A DNA stretch of 64,000 bases from Candidatus Thorarchaeota archaeon (GCA_016840385.1 JAEOSL010000002.1:1-64000); one strand, 5' to 3'. Numbered from the stretch's first letter, positions 17,494 through 27,068 are shown. The notes: a model not told the origin generated them from the sequence alone. Numbers and translations are program-made.

Positions 17494-17844
17494 TTGAGTC
17501 TCGACGGGGATCTCCTATCAGCATTGGTAGGACTCATGGAAGAAGACCGTGAGACCATGGTTCCCACAAGACTCTCTGTTCTGGTATATCTCTATTTCAC
17601 TCAGCATGCAACCTTTCCAGTGCTTCAGAAGAAACTGGGTCTGACGTCTGGCAATCTATCAAGTCATCTAAGGAAATTGGCAGAGCTTGGTCTGATACGA
17701 ATCTCGAAAAGGTTTGTCGATCTCAGACCAACAACCTTTGCCGTCTTGACAAAAGAAGGAGCCGAACGGGTAAGGAATCAGATGATTCGGATGCGTGAAG
17801 TGGTATCAAAGGTGGTTGACAAAGTACCGAGTTCAGAGGAGTAA
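17494..17844 (+). CDS. Winged-helix transcriptional regulator
   Basis: 116-residue single-domain wHTH protein starting at TTG. It resembles the archaeal MarR/PadR-like 'transcriptional regulator' group (winged-helix DNA-binding domain, HTH_34 type): helix-turn-helix TFPVLQKKLGLTSGNLSSHLRKLAELGLI (split here as LGLTSGNLSSHLRKL plus LAELGLI), wing ISKRFVDLRPTTFAVLTKEG, and a C-terminal dimerisation helix. The start is two bases after the membrane-protein stop, implying co-transcription. Its 3' end overlaps the convergent SCP2 gene by 12 bases. Confidence 0.82.
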   Translation: MSLDGDLLSALVGLMEEDRETMVPTRLSVLVYLYFTQHATFPVLQKKLGLTSGNLSSHLRKLAELGLIRISKRFVDLRPTTFAVLTKEGAERVRNQMIRMREVVSKVVDKVPSSEE

Positions 17845-18165
17845 CTTCTGCAGCTTGAGAAGGTCTGGAACCTCACCCTTTGTCTTGAGCTTACCAGCAG
17901 AATATGCTGCCATTGGACTCTCAGTTTTCTCAATAATACCAAAGAACACAGCTGAGTCCATTATGACTTGAAGCTCTGCTTCAACTTCTCCCTCTCCGAC
18001 TTCAAGTATCTCGGCATTTCCAATATGCATAAACATTTTCAAATCAATATCAGGAAAGATGAACTGAAGCGTCTTGTTGTATTCTTTGAACCTGCGCTGG
18101 ATTTTTGGATCATCAAATCTAGATGAGAGAGATTGCAGATGAACCAGAATTCTATCCTTTGTCAT
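17833..18165 (-). CDS. Second SCP2-like protein
   Basis: 110-residue SCP2-type domain, paralogous to the protein at 9403-9747: shared landmarks include KEYNKTLQF (SNYNKTLLM in the other), a TESPMAAYSAGKLKTKG segment (LSAMRAFMSGKIKANG) and the C-terminal DLLKLQKLL. It probably binds a hydrophobic ligand or acyl-CoA. A TATA-like AGATATATCT lies about 35 bases upstream of the ATG (18198-18207, minus strand), giving a near-leaderless message divergent from the hdrA gene. No enzyme domain is attached. Confidence 0.78.
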   Translation of the reverse strand: MTKDRILVHLQSLSSRFDDPKIQRRFKEYNKTLQFIFPDIDLKMFMHIGNAEILEVGEGEVEAELQVIMDSAVFFGIIEKTESPMAAYSAGKLKTKGEVPDLLKLQKLLL

Positions 18166-18290
18166 AATGTCACTAAACTATGGTTCACATTGACCGAGAT
18201 ATATCTTTCCAGACCACGAGTGTAGGAGTGAAGATGGGGACACGTCTGAATCAACATTAATCTTAACACGGTTAAGGTCGGGACAGAAAG

Positions 18291-18298
18291 ATTATATC
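18291..18298 (+). promoter_or_regulatory. TATA box of the hdrA transcript
   Basis: ATTATATC, preceded by a purine-rich GAAAG that fits a BRE, lies 51-58 bases before ATG 18349. Predicted transcription start is about 18320, leaving room for the GGAGA ribosome-binding site. The divergent SCP2 gene has a very similar GAAAGATATATCTC element. Confidence 0.5.
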
Positions 18299-18348
18299 TC
18301 CTGCTCCGCTCGAGCTGTTGTAGCAATAGCACCTTGGAGAATGTTCCC

Positions 18349-21300
18349 ATGGTCAGCGAGTCAGCCAAGAAGTCAGAACAGAAAGTCAAACCAACAGATG
18401 TTCTAGTCATCGGTGGAGGAATGGCAGGAATTAATGCATCTCTGGGTCTTGCTAACGGTGGTCATCATGCCCACATGATTGAGAAGACCGTGAATATAGG
18501 TGGAAACTATGTAGCCATCTATAAGATATTCCCTGCCTTGGAATGCTCAGCCTGTGTTATGACTCCTCTCACTTCCTTTGTAGGAAAACATCCCAACATC
18601 ACTATCCATCCACTATCAACAGTTGAGAAGGTGACAGGAAAAGAGGGCGACTTCACTGTCACAATTCGTAAGAAGGCTCGCTATGTAAATGAAGAGAAAT
18701 GCACTGGATGTCAGCTTTGTATTCGATCATGTCCTGTGGAGGTTCAAAATGAGTATGACCATGGCCTCTCTCTTCGAAAAGCTATCTACATGAACTTTCC
18801 ACAACAGATACCACTGATAGCTACAATTGATAGAGACTCCTGTATTGGTTGTGGAACCTGTGAATCGATTTGTCCCCAGGATTGCATCATGTACGATGAT
18901 GAGGACAAAGTGCACGAGCTCAACGTGGGTTCAATTATCATGGCTACTGGTTTTGAAGAATACAAACCGCTAGACTACAGTGAATATGGCTACGGTGTTT
19001 TCCCCAATGTTGTCACCACTATGGAATACGACAGGCAGTCTCACCCAACAGGACCAACAGACTCACACATGCTCAGACCTTCCGATGGAAAAGAACCTGA
19101 ACGAATCCTGTTTGTGAATTGTGTTGGGAGTCGAGATGTGAGGGAGAATATCAACAACGGTGGATATAGCAAGCATTGCAACAGAGTATGTTGTTCATTT
19201 GGAATCAAACTAGCTCAGGTCACAAGGATGCACTACCCAGAGGATCACTGTGAAATAGTGTACACCTACATGGACATGCGAACTGCAGGAAAAGCTCTGG
19301 AGGAGTTCCTGTGGGATACTGAGAAGAACAAGGGTATCGACTTCGTACGGGGAAGGGTTTCAGAGATTCAGGAAGACCCAGACACTCATGACCTATTTGT
19401 CAAGATGGAAAATACAGAAACTGGAGAGATTATTGAACTCGACAAGATATCCATGGTCGTATTAAACGCAAGCTTCAGACCAAGCGAAGGATCTGATGAA
19501 CTTGCTAAAGTTCTCAAGATTGACCTTGATGATGCAGGGTGGGTCAAGGAGAAACACCCCAATGCATCTGCACTCGAAACAAATCGTGCAGGTATTTTCG
19601 TTGCTGGTTGTGCGCACGGTCCCAGAGATGGAACGGATTCAGTGAACGAAGGCAAGGGAGCTGCAATGGCAGCCCATTCTATCCTACCAGTGCCGACACC
19701 AGAACCTGAACCAGAGATTCCTCCCGCTGATCTTGGTGATGAGCCTCGTGTGGGCGTGTTCATCTGCCACTGCGGGGGCATTATTGGAAATGAGATAAGC
19801 TCACCAGGCCTTGCAGACTGGGCCAAAGACTTACCAAATGTGGCGTACAGCACAGATTACATTTTCATGTGCAGTGATCCGGGACAGCAATTGGTGACTG
19901 ATGCTATCAAAGAACACAAACTCAATCGGGTGGTCGTAGGTTCATGTTCACCCTTACAGCACGAGGAAACTTTTCGCAGTGCTCTTGAAGCCGCAGGTCT
20001 CTCAGGATACTACTTGGTAGGACCAGTTGGTCTTCGAGAACACCTAGCCCTTGTTCATGTCAATGATGACCCAGAGGTCCGTCAAGAAAAAGCACAGGAT
20101 ATGATAAGGAGTGCAGTGGCCAAGGCCATCAACAACGAAGAAGTCCCCCTGAAGAGTGTCGAGGTTACACCCATATCAATGATTGTTGGCGGAGGTGTGT
20201 CCGGAATGACAGCCGCACTTGACATTGCAAGAAAGGGATTCGATGTGATTCTTGTAGAGAAAGAGGACAAACTTGGTGGCAGACTGAATGAGCTATACAG
20301 ACTGTTCCCAGAGATGGATTCAGCACAGGACATTGTTGACGATCTCACAGCTCAGGTCGAGAAGAACAAACAGATACAGGTCCTTCTCAACTCGAAGGTC
20401 GTAGAACGAGAAGGATCCTACGGGAACTATGACATCACTGTGGAGAACACTGCAACCGGCGATAAGGAAACTCACCGAATAGGGTCAATGGTCATTACTG
20501 TTGGCACTGACGTTTATGAACCAAAGGAAGGAGAGTATGGTTGGGGAGAAGTACCTGGCGTGATCTCAACCCTTGAGCTTGAAAGACGACTCAAAGGTGG
20601 AGAGATAAAGAAGGCTCCCAAGAACCCAGTCTTCATTCACTGTGTAGGGTCCAGACAGAATCCTGGTGAAGGTAACAGATATTGTTCACGGGTATGCTGT
20701 TCTGCAACCATTGCGATGCAGCATGAATTGAAGGAGATGTTCCCAGAGAGCAAGATATTCTCCGCTTACAAAGAACACATTCGTCCATTTGCAAAGGGAA
20801 TGGAGGAGATGTGGCGTGAGAACAGACAGAATGGCACTTCATACTTGAGATGGCATCGTGATAATCCAGTAACTGTTGAAAAAGATTCAGAGAGCGATTT
20901 AGCCATTGTCACAGTCTATGATACATTGTCCCAAGAAACATTCAAGATAAAGTCAGACCTAGTCGTCCTAGCATTGGGTCTAGAAGCACCTCATGATGTC
21001 GATGAGTTTGCAAAAGCAATGGGCATCACTCGTGGACAGGATGGATTCCTAGCAGAGATGCACATGAAGTACAAACCTGTTGAAACAACCGTTCCAGGAG
21101 TGTTCTTGGGAGTCACATATGCAAAGAATATTGGGGACTCAGTCAACCAAGCTCGTGGAGCAGCGAATGAAGCATGTATACCACTTAACTTGGGTACTGT
21201 CAATATCGAGCTTCTCACAGCTGATGTTGACCAAGATCTCTGTGTCGGTTGTGATCTATGCCACTACTCCGAGATCTGTCCGTATGATGCTGTATCGATG

Positions 21301-21459
21301 ATCGAGATTGAACCAGGCGTTAAGAAAAGCGTCACAGACGAGATGCGTTGTGAGGGATGTGGTGCATGTTGCGCAATCTGTCCCACTGGAGCACGAGACC
21401 TTCGTTGGTGGCGTGAACAGAGTATCCTTGACCAAACTGAAGAGATGTTAAGGGAGTGA
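18349..21459 (+). CDS. hdrA: Double HdrA-like flavoprotein
   Basis: 1036-residue fusion of two HdrA-type units. The first has an FAD fold (VLVIGGGMAGINASLGL), the Cys segment ECSACVM and two inserted [4Fe-4S] motifs (CTGCQLCIRSCP, CIGCGTCESICP). Then comes the domain that is N-terminal in classical HdrA (VGVFICHCGG to LREHLALVH), a second FAD fold (MIVGGGVSGMTAALDIA), whose Cys pair is absent, and a C-terminal diferredoxin (CVGCDLCHYSEICP, CEGCGACCAICP). HdrA is the electron-bifurcating subunit of heterodisulfide reductases. ATG 18349 is chosen over TTG 18334 because GGAGA lies 8 bases upstream. The two flavin sites suggest an expanded electron-routing hub; its partners are probably the HdrBC proteins nearby. 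Confidence 0.9.
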   Translation: MVSESAKKSEQKVKPTDVLVIGGGMAGINASLGLANGGHHAHMIEKTVNIGGNYVAIYKIFPALECSACVMTPLTSFVGKHPNITIHPLSTVEKVTGKEGDFTVTIRKKARYVNEEKCTGCQLCIRSCPVEVQNEYDHGLSLRKAIYMNFPQQIPLIATIDRDSCIGCGTCESICPQDCIMYDDEDKVHELNVGSIIMATGFEEYKPLDYSEYGYGVFPNVVTTMEYDRQSHPTGPTDSHMLRPSDGKEPERILFVNCVGSRDVRENINNGGYSKHCNRVCCSFGIKLAQVTRMHYPEDHCEIVYTYMDMRTAGKALEEFLWDTEKNKGIDFVRGRVSEIQEDPDTHDLFVKMENTETGEIIELDKISMVVLNASFRPSEGSDELAKVLKIDLDDAGWVKEKHPNASALETNRAGIFVAGCAHGPRDGTDSVNEGKGAAMAAHSILPVPTPEPEPEIPPADLGDEPRVGVFICHCGGIIGNEISSPGLADWAKDLPNVAYSTDYIFMCSDPGQQLVTDAIKEHKLNRVVVGSCSPLQHEETFRSALEAAGLSGYYLVGPVGLREHLALVHVNDDPEVRQEKAQDMIRSAVAKAINNEEVPLKSVEVTPISMIVGGGVSGMTAALDIARKGFDVILVEKEDKLGGRLNELYRLFPEMDSAQDIVDDLTAQVEKNKQIQVLLNSKVVEREGSYGNYDITVENTATGDKETHRIGSMVITVGTDVYEPKEGEYGWGEVPGVISTLELERRLKGGEIKKAPKNPVFIHCVGSRQNPGEGNRYCSRVCCSATIAMQHELKEMFPESKIFSAYKEHIRPFAKGMEEMWRENRQNGTSYLRWHRDNPVTVEKDSESDLAIVTVYDTLSQETFKIKSDLVVLALGLEAPHDVDEFAKAMGITRGQDGFLAEMHMKYKPVETTVPGVFLGVTYAKNIGDSVNQARGAANEACIPLNLGTVNIELLTADVDQDLCVGCDLCHYSEICPYDAVSMIEIEPGVKKSVTDEMRCEGCGACCAICPTGARDLRWWREQSILDQTEEMLRE

Positions 21460-21463
21460 GACC

Positions 21464-22039
21464 ATGGTCTCATTGGATAATCTTCTATCTGGCTGGATTG
21501 TTCTGAATGATCTACTAGGTGCTCTAAGAGAGAAAGAAGTGTTCATCCCTGACCTTACATATGCAGACCTCAGGAACTCAAAGATGAGTCTTGAGTATCT
21601 CCGTTCCTTTGAGAGTGAGATACGGGCTGGTGACCAAGGCGATGCGGACACTCAACTTCAGATGGAAATGGAACTCAAGATTCAACGCCTGAAAGACACT
21701 CTAATGGTCTGGGCGGAGGCAGACAGTGGTGTTGATTACAGAAATACCTGGGAAGAACGGTTTGAGGCTGCTATTCGAGGTGAGAGCGATGAGTACAAGC
21801 CAGAACCTCAGGTCCACATATCAGACATACCAAGAGAGAAAAATGTGGGATTCTTCCGAATCAAACTCCCTGATGAAATTCCGGTGGAAGTCATTTCTGA
21901 AATCGCTGAGGATTGTATGGTCAATATCTCTCTAGACGGTGAACGACACTTACAAGTGAGCGGCAAGAAAGATTGTGTCCGAGATGCTATGCACAGGATT
22001 GGACAGCTCTTCTATGGTGACAGCAAGTTAGAAAATTGA
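21464..22039 (+). CDS. Hdr-linked protein, DUF2096-like
   Basis: 191-residue soluble protein four bases after the double hdrA, so co-transcribed. The N-terminal part is helical (GWIVLNDLLGALREKEVFIPDLTY, written in two halves GWIVLNDLLGAL and REKEVFIPDLTY), the middle is charged, and the C-terminal 80 residues look alpha/beta (FFRIKLPDEIPVEVISEIAED, then HLQVSGKKDCVRDAMHRIGQL). The pattern recalls archaeal DUF2096 proteins known from methanogens, but this is from memory and not tested. No cofactor motif or cysteine cluster is visible, so a structural or assembly role is more likely than electron transfer. It converges with hdrB on the other strand. Confidence 0.7.
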   Translation: MVSLDNLLSGWIVLNDLLGALREKEVFIPDLTYADLRNSKMSLEYLRSFESEIRAGDQGDADTQLQMEMELKIQRLKDTLMVWAEADSGVDYRNTWEERFEAAIRGESDEYKPEPQVHISDIPREKNVGFFRIKLPDEIPVEVISEIAEDCMVNISLDGERHLQVSGKKDCVRDAMHRIGQLFYGDSKLEN

Positions 22040-22045
22040 TTTCAC

Positions 22046-22921
22046 CTAAAGTCCGAGAATATCATTAATTGGATCAAGAGATACTCTATTGAGCTCAAAT
22101 CCTAGTGGTTCTGGGGCAATTCCCATAGCAGCACCCAAGATTTGTGTTACGAATAATGCTGGTAGCTCAAGTGAATTTCCTTCTTCGTCTTTGAGACCAA
22201 GTTGCTGAATATCGAACTGAGTATGGCAAGCAGGACAATTCGTAACGACACAATTTGCTCCAGCGCCATTGGCTGAAACCATTTTTTCTTGGAGTATTTT
22301 GACTGCAACGTCTTCACTTGCAATGAGAAGGGGTGATCCGCAGCAACGCAATTTCATATCCCAGTGGACACTGGTTGCTCCAGTCAGCTCAATCAACTCA
22401 TCCACCTTTGATGGAAGTTCAGGATCATCAAAACCTGCAACGTTAGAAGGTCGAATAAGGTGACAACCAGGATGGAAGGCTACTCTGAGACCGTCAAGAC
22501 GTTTGACTATCTTCTTCTCAATCTCATCTTTCATCTCATAGAGTACTTCCACAAAATGACGAACCTTGGTTTTTCCCGTGTACTCAAGACCTAGTGGCTT
22601 TAATGCTGCATTGACCTTCTTTCGATAGGCCTCATCTTCATGAAGCACATGATTTGTATCTTTGAGAGAACCAAAACAGCCGTTGCACGGAGTGACAATA
22701 TCGTGGCCTCTCTGTTCAGCCAAAGCAATGTTGCGTCCAGACATGGATAGCCAGCTATTCTCGTCAATTGACTTGAGAACGACAGTTCCACAACATGATG
22801 CTCCTTCAAAGTCTATTAGTTTGATTCCAAGCTCCTTTGCGACCACTCGCATGGAAGACTCATAGTTGTTGAACCTGCTAGGGATTGCACATCCGAGAAA
22901 TACTTCGTAACTCTGAGTCAT
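22046..22921 (-). CDS. hdrB: HdrB-like subunit 1
   Basis: 291-residue CCG-domain protein, the thiol/disulfide-active subunit type of heterodisulfide reductase, binding non-cubane [4Fe-4S] clusters. Both Cys-rich motifs are present: GASCCGT with CNGCFG, and RCCGSP with NCPACHTQFD. The first differs from the methanogen-like CCPAPG seen in the other two HdrB copies here, and GCH appears as HPGCHLIRPS. It follows the hdrC stop by one base in the order hdrA2-hdrC1-hdrB1. The physiological disulfide or acceptor is unknown, since no methanogenesis genes are seen. Confidence 0.9.
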   Translation of the reverse strand: MTQSYEVFLGCAIPSRFNNYESSMRVVAKELGIKLIDFEGASCCGTVVLKSIDENSWLSMSGRNIALAEQRGHDIVTPCNGCFGSLKDTNHVLHEDEAYRKKVNAALKPLGLEYTGKTKVRHFVEVLYEMKDEIEKKIVKRLDGLRVAFHPGCHLIRPSNVAGFDDPELPSKVDELIELTGATSVHWDMKLRCCGSPLLIASEDVAVKILQEKMVSANGAGANCVVTNCPACHTQFDIQQLGLKDEEGNSLELPALFVTQILGAAMGIAPEPLGFELNRVSLDPINDILGL

Positions 22922-22922
22922 C

Positions 22923-23441
22923 TTACTCAGCCTCCTCCAGTTTCATGAGCTTTGTCTTATCCAGCATTTTCTTTGTGTCAGCAACGTTAAACTCAGGCAC
23001 TGGATCAAGCTCAAGGTCATCACGTTCCCAGTCTGTAGGTTCGTAGAGTCGACCTGTGTCATATAGTGATTGTCGTGCTCCCAGATAACCCTGAGGTGCA
23101 ATTCCTTTCTTGAACGCCATATTCTTCAGACCAAAGAGAATGTCAGTGATGTCAATTCCTTGTGGACAGCGTTCTTGGCATGTATAGCATGTTGAACATA
23201 GCCAGACCATATCGGTTTCAAGAACCTCTTTCAGTCCAAAGAGTAGCATCCTCATGACCTCGTGAATCTGGATATTCACCTTGTCAGCAACAGGGCACCC
23301 AGCGCTGCATTTTGCGCACTGGAAGCAGGCCGTGAGATCCTTTCCGCCTAGAAGGTTCGAAACCTCCTTGGTGAACTCTGCATCAAGTGCCTTGAACTTC
23401 TTCCCCTCGAATGATTTGAAATTGCCCCAAGACTCCGTCAT
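22923..23441 (-). CDS. hdrC: HdrC-like iron-sulfur subunit 1
   Basis: 172-residue small subunit that wires HdrA to HdrB. Two [4Fe-4S] motifs are visible: CFQCAKCSAGCP near residue 39 and CSTCYTCQERCP near 83. The remaining sequence is helical, with the HdrC-typical GLKNMAFKKGIAPQGY. It starts two bases after the stop of the HdrA-MvhD fusion and ends one base before hdrB, so the three genes form one unit. The acidic/lysine C-terminus is shorter than in the two other HdrC paralogues here. Confidence 0.9.
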   Translation of the reverse strand: MTESWGNFKSFEGKKFKALDAEFTKEVSNLLGGKDLTACFQCAKCSAGCPVADKVNIQIHEVMRMLLFGLKEVLETDMVWLCSTCYTCQERCPQGIDITDILFGLKNMAFKKGIAPQGYLGARQSLYDTGRLYEPTDWERDDLELDPVPEFNVADTKKMLDKTKLMKLEEAE

Positions 23442-23443
23442 TC

Positions 23444-26400
23444 TTAGCGCCTCCTCTGTCTCAATGGACTTGGTCCTAGTTTGTCAGCTATGTCTGCAAA
23501 CTTTCTGACAGTTTCAGCCCAAATCGAACCTTCGCTCGCACTGATGTGTGTGAACTGAAGTCTATCCGGCTCAAGTCCGGCTTTCTCAATGATCTTCTTC
23601 GCAATTGCAAATCTGCGTTCAAAGGATACGTTCCCATCAACGTAATGACAATCTCCGATGTGACAACCTGAAATCCAGACCATGTCAGCTCCGAGTCTAA
23701 ATGCTTCAAGTATGTGCTGAACGCTCACACGACCAGTACACATGACTCGTATGTCTCTGACGTTGGGTGGTTGTTGGTATCTTGATACACCAGCACTATC
23801 GGCTCCAGCATATGAGCACCAGTTACAGAGAATTGTTAGCAAGCGGGAGTCATTTGCAGGCATATTTTCTAAGGCAGTCCGAATCTGTGTGATGATCTGA
23901 TCATCTGTGAAGTGTTTCATAACTATTGCCCCAGCCGGGCACCCAGCACCACATTTTCCACATCCCTGACACAGCACAGGATTAGTCACAGCATAGTCAT
24001 GACTGCCATCACCTGGAACGACCTCAATGGCATTGTATGCACAGTTAATCTCGCAGGTCCCACAACCCACACAAATCTCAGGGTCGACGACAGAAACGAT
24101 AGCCTCAGCTTTTCGGATTCCCCTGATGAGTGGTATCAACGCCCTCGATGCTGCAGCTTGACCCTCAGCGATGGACTCTACAATGCTCTTCGGTGCAGTC
24201 GCTGCACCAGCAACATATACACCATCGGTCTGAAAGTCGACTGGGCGAAGTTTCGGATGTGCCTCCATGAAGAAACCTGACAGGTTCAGTGGAACCTTGA
24301 ATAATTCCGAAATCTCCTTGTTAGGACGAGGAACCATTGCAGTGGATAACACAGTGTGGTCAACGTCGATACTCAGTTCAGCACCTAGCACCTGATCAAT
24401 CACTTTGATTGTGAGTGCTTTGTTTCCACCTTTCTTGACCTCTGGCGGTGAGTCCTTATCGAACCTGACAAAGACCACTCCCTTCTTTCGAGCCTCGCGA
24501 TATTTGTCCTCAGCATCATAGAAGACTCGCAAGTCCCTGTAGAAGTGATACACTCTTGAGTTAGGGTATTTCTCAAGTAGTTCTAGTGAATGCTCTAGGG
24601 CTACCATGCAACATATTCCAGAACACCAAGTTCTAGCACCCTCTAAGGATGCATCCTCACGAGAGCCTGCACAATGAATTACGGCATAGGTTTCACCATC
24701 GGTGAAGCCCTCACTAGCAATTCGGCTGCTGAATTCGACCTCGGTCATTACCTCAGGGAGTTTCTGGAGACCATAGAGTCCTTTCTCTTCAAGAGCCATA
24801 GCACCTGTTGCTACTATTACAACACCTACAGTGAGTGTTTCCTTCTTTTTGCCACTCTTCACAACTACTTCGAACTCACCAATCGATCCCTTGGCTTCAA
24901 TGACCTCTGTTTCCAACATGAGAATAATGCTCTCTCTGTCATTGATACGATTTTCATAATCAGCAATTATCTCTGAAGCAGGTTTATTATCAAAATTGAC
25001 TGTCTGGAGCTCGTTAAGGAAACCGCCAACCTTGTCCTGTTTCTCGACTAGATATACTTGGAACCCCTTTTGCGCGATGGTATCTGCAGCGGCCATTCCC
25101 GCCACTCCAGCACCGATCACGAGGACGGAAGGTTCGATCTGAGTTACAGCTTCTTCCTGGGCTTCAAGCAATCTTGCGCGAGCAACTGACATACGAACGA
25201 GGTCCATTGCCTTTGATGTGGCTTCATCTTTGTCAGCCTGATGTACCCAAGAGCAGTGCTCACGAATATTGGCTAGCTCAAACAGGTACTTGTTCAAACC
25301 AGCTTCCTCAATGGTTGCCCTGAACAATGGTTCGTGTGTTCGAGGAGTGCAGGATGCAACGACCACTCTGTTGAGATCATGTTCTTCGATTGCTTCCTTT
25401 ATGACAACCTGAGCATCTGATGAACACGAATACAGAAGATTTTCAGAGTACACAACGTCTGGCAAATCACTGGCATATTGAGTGACCTCGGCCACATCCA
25501 CAGTGCCTGCAATGTTTATTCCACAAGAGCAGATGATGACTCCAATTCGGGGTTCAGCAGCGACCAGCGCCAAGTCAGCCTCGGTTAGTGCTTCTGTTTC
25601 CTCACCCTGTGGAATGGTGATGTCCAATGCAGCTAACGCAGCTGCTGCACTTCCTTGCGCGACTGAGTCAGGAATGTCCTTGGGCATGTGAACGGCACCA
25701 CACATATGGACTCCTGGGACTCCAGTTTCAGAAATCATCAGCGATTCCATCACTGGTCGTACAAAACCAGATTCATCAGTCTTGATTCCTAGTTGCTCAA
25801 ACAGTCCATTATCTGATGATGGTACCATTGCCTGACATAGCACTACTAAATCATACTTGTCAAGAATAACTTCGTGACCCTTCGCATCACTGTGACGGAC
25901 AAGTAGATTCCTGGTTCCGTATTCTTCTTGAATCTCACTTGGGATTCCCTTAATGTAATTAATATCGTACTCAGTTTCTGCCCTAACTAGGAACTCTTCG
26001 AATCCCTTGCCAAATACTCGTAGGTCATTATAGAGAATATCAATGTGCACTTCAGGAGTGTGTTCCTTGGTGATAATTGCCTCTTTAGTGGCGTAGGTAC
26101 AGCATATCTTTGAGCAGTAGGAACAATGGTTAACATCCCTAGATCCAACACACTGGATGAACGCAATCTTGTGGGGCTCGCGACCATCCGAGGGTCGCAT
26201 TACGACACCATTAGTAGGTCCACTCGCGGAAACCATCCGTTCGTATTCAAGAGCACTGACCACGTTTGCAAATCGACCATAGCCATATTCGGGGACAGTG
26301 GCTGGGTCGAGGAGTTCGTAACCAGTTGCAACAATTATTGACCCTGCATTAATCTCAATAATATCATCCGCAATGTCGAATTCAATGGCCTCAGCCTTGC

Positions 26401-26896
26401 AAGTCTTTACACAGACCATGCATTCAATGCAATTCTCCATGTCAATGGTGGCGATGTTAGGAACTGCCTGTGGGAAAGGAATGTAGGCAGCCTTTCTCAT
26501 CTTCAAGCCCAAGTCGTACTCGTTAGGTACTTCGATTGGACATACTCTTTGACAATCCCCACAACCAGTACACTTGTCAGCATCAACTCGACGGGTGTGT
26601 TGCATGACCTTCACTTGGAAATCACCTTGTTCGCCAGTAACCTCAGTGACCTCAGAGTAACTTAGTATCCTAATATTGGGGTGACGGGAACAGTCAACCA
26701 TCCAGGGTCCTTGAATACACATACTACAATCGAGAGTGGGGAATGTCTTGTCCAGCTGAGACATGTGACCTCCTATGGAGGAGTTCCTCTCAACAAGATA
26801 GACCTTCACACCCATGTCTCCAAGATCTAGGGCCGCACGCATTCCTGCAATTCCTGCGCCGATGATGACAACTGGTTTTGATATGGGCTCTGCCAT
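23444..26896 (-). CDS. hdrA: Double HdrA fused to MvhD
   Basis: 1150-residue fusion. Unit 1: FAD fold VVIIGAGIAGMRAALDL with DCSMC and two ferredoxin motifs (CTGCGDCQRVCP, CIECMVCVKTCK). Then the HdrA N-domain (VIICSCGINIAGT), a second FAD fold (VLVIGAGVAGMAAADTI), a C-terminal diferredoxin (CVGCGTCEINC, CQGCGKCGAGCP), and from about 1010 an MvhD/FlpD domain (LCNWCSYAGADSAG, RVMCTGRV, GCHIGDCHY) that normally receives electrons from a hydrogenase or formate dehydrogenase. ATG 26896 is chosen over 26980 because GGAGTGA sits 7 bases upstream. It would be the hub of a bifurcating complex with HdrB1 and HdrC1. No hydrogenase subunit is in the window. Confidence 0.92.
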   Translation of the reverse strand: MAEPISKPVVIIGAGIAGMRAALDLGDMGVKVYLVERNSSIGGHMSQLDKTFPTLDCSMCIQGPWMVDCSRHPNIRILSYSEVTEVTGEQGDFQVKVMQHTRRVDADKCTGCGDCQRVCPIEVPNEYDLGLKMRKAAYIPFPQAVPNIATIDMENCIECMVCVKTCKAEAIEFDIADDIIEINAGSIIVATGYELLDPATVPEYGYGRFANVVSALEYERMVSASGPTNGVVMRPSDGREPHKIAFIQCVGSRDVNHCSYCSKICCTYATKEAIITKEHTPEVHIDILYNDLRVFGKGFEEFLVRAETEYDINYIKGIPSEIQEEYGTRNLLVRHSDAKGHEVILDKYDLVVLCQAMVPSSDNGLFEQLGIKTDESGFVRPVMESLMISETGVPGVHMCGAVHMPKDIPDSVAQGSAAAALAALDITIPQGEETEALTEADLALVAAEPRIGVIICSCGINIAGTVDVAEVTQYASDLPDVVYSENLLYSCSSDAQVVIKEAIEEHDLNRVVVASCTPRTHEPLFRATIEEAGLNKYLFELANIREHCSWVHQADKDEATSKAMDLVRMSVARARLLEAQEEAVTQIEPSVLVIGAGVAGMAAADTIAQKGFQVYLVEKQDKVGGFLNELQTVNFDNKPASEIIADYENRINDRESIILMLETEVIEAKGSIGEFEVVVKSGKKKETLTVGVVIVATGAMALEEKGLYGLQKLPEVMTEVEFSSRIASEGFTDGETYAVIHCAGSREDASLEGARTWCSGICCMVALEHSLELLEKYPNSRVYHFYRDLRVFYDAEDKYREARKKGVVFVRFDKDSPPEVKKGGNKALTIKVIDQVLGAELSIDVDHTVLSTAMVPRPNKEISELFKVPLNLSGFFMEAHPKLRPVDFQTDGVYVAGAATAPKSIVESIAEGQAAASRALIPLIRGIRKAEAIVSVVDPEICVGCGTCEINCAYNAIEVVPGDGSHDYAVTNPVLCQGCGKCGAGCPAGAIVMKHFTDDQIITQIRTALENMPANDSRLLTILCNWCSYAGADSAGVSRYQQPPNVRDIRVMCTGRVSVQHILEAFRLGADMVWISGCHIGDCHYVDGNVSFERRFAIAKKIIEKAGLEPDRLQFTHISASEGSIWAETVRKFADIADKLGPSPLRQRRR

Positions 26897-26987
26897 AATA
26901 TCGTCACTCCGAAGGGATGAGGCCTTGGTTCGGAATGCCCGATAAAATGTTTCCCATTGGACAGAATTCAAAAACCTCATTATTGCA

Positions 26988-27006
26988 CCTTTTTATTGGC
27001 GCCAAT
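26988..27006 (-). promoter_or_regulatory. hdrA-mvhD promoter with 12-base palindrome
   Basis: On the minus strand, perfect palindrome ATTGGCGCCAAT (26995-27006) directly precedes and overlaps the TATA-like AATAAAAAGG (26988-26997). Transcription would start near 26965, about 70 bases before ATG 26896. A palindrome lying on the BRE/TATA would block TFB/TBP when bound, so repression, perhaps redox or substrate linked, is plausible. Confidence 0.45.
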
Positions 27007-27068
27007 CTTCAAAGGTTAACAATCATTAATGCATGCACTTAATATTACACAAGTAACGTCCTACAATT

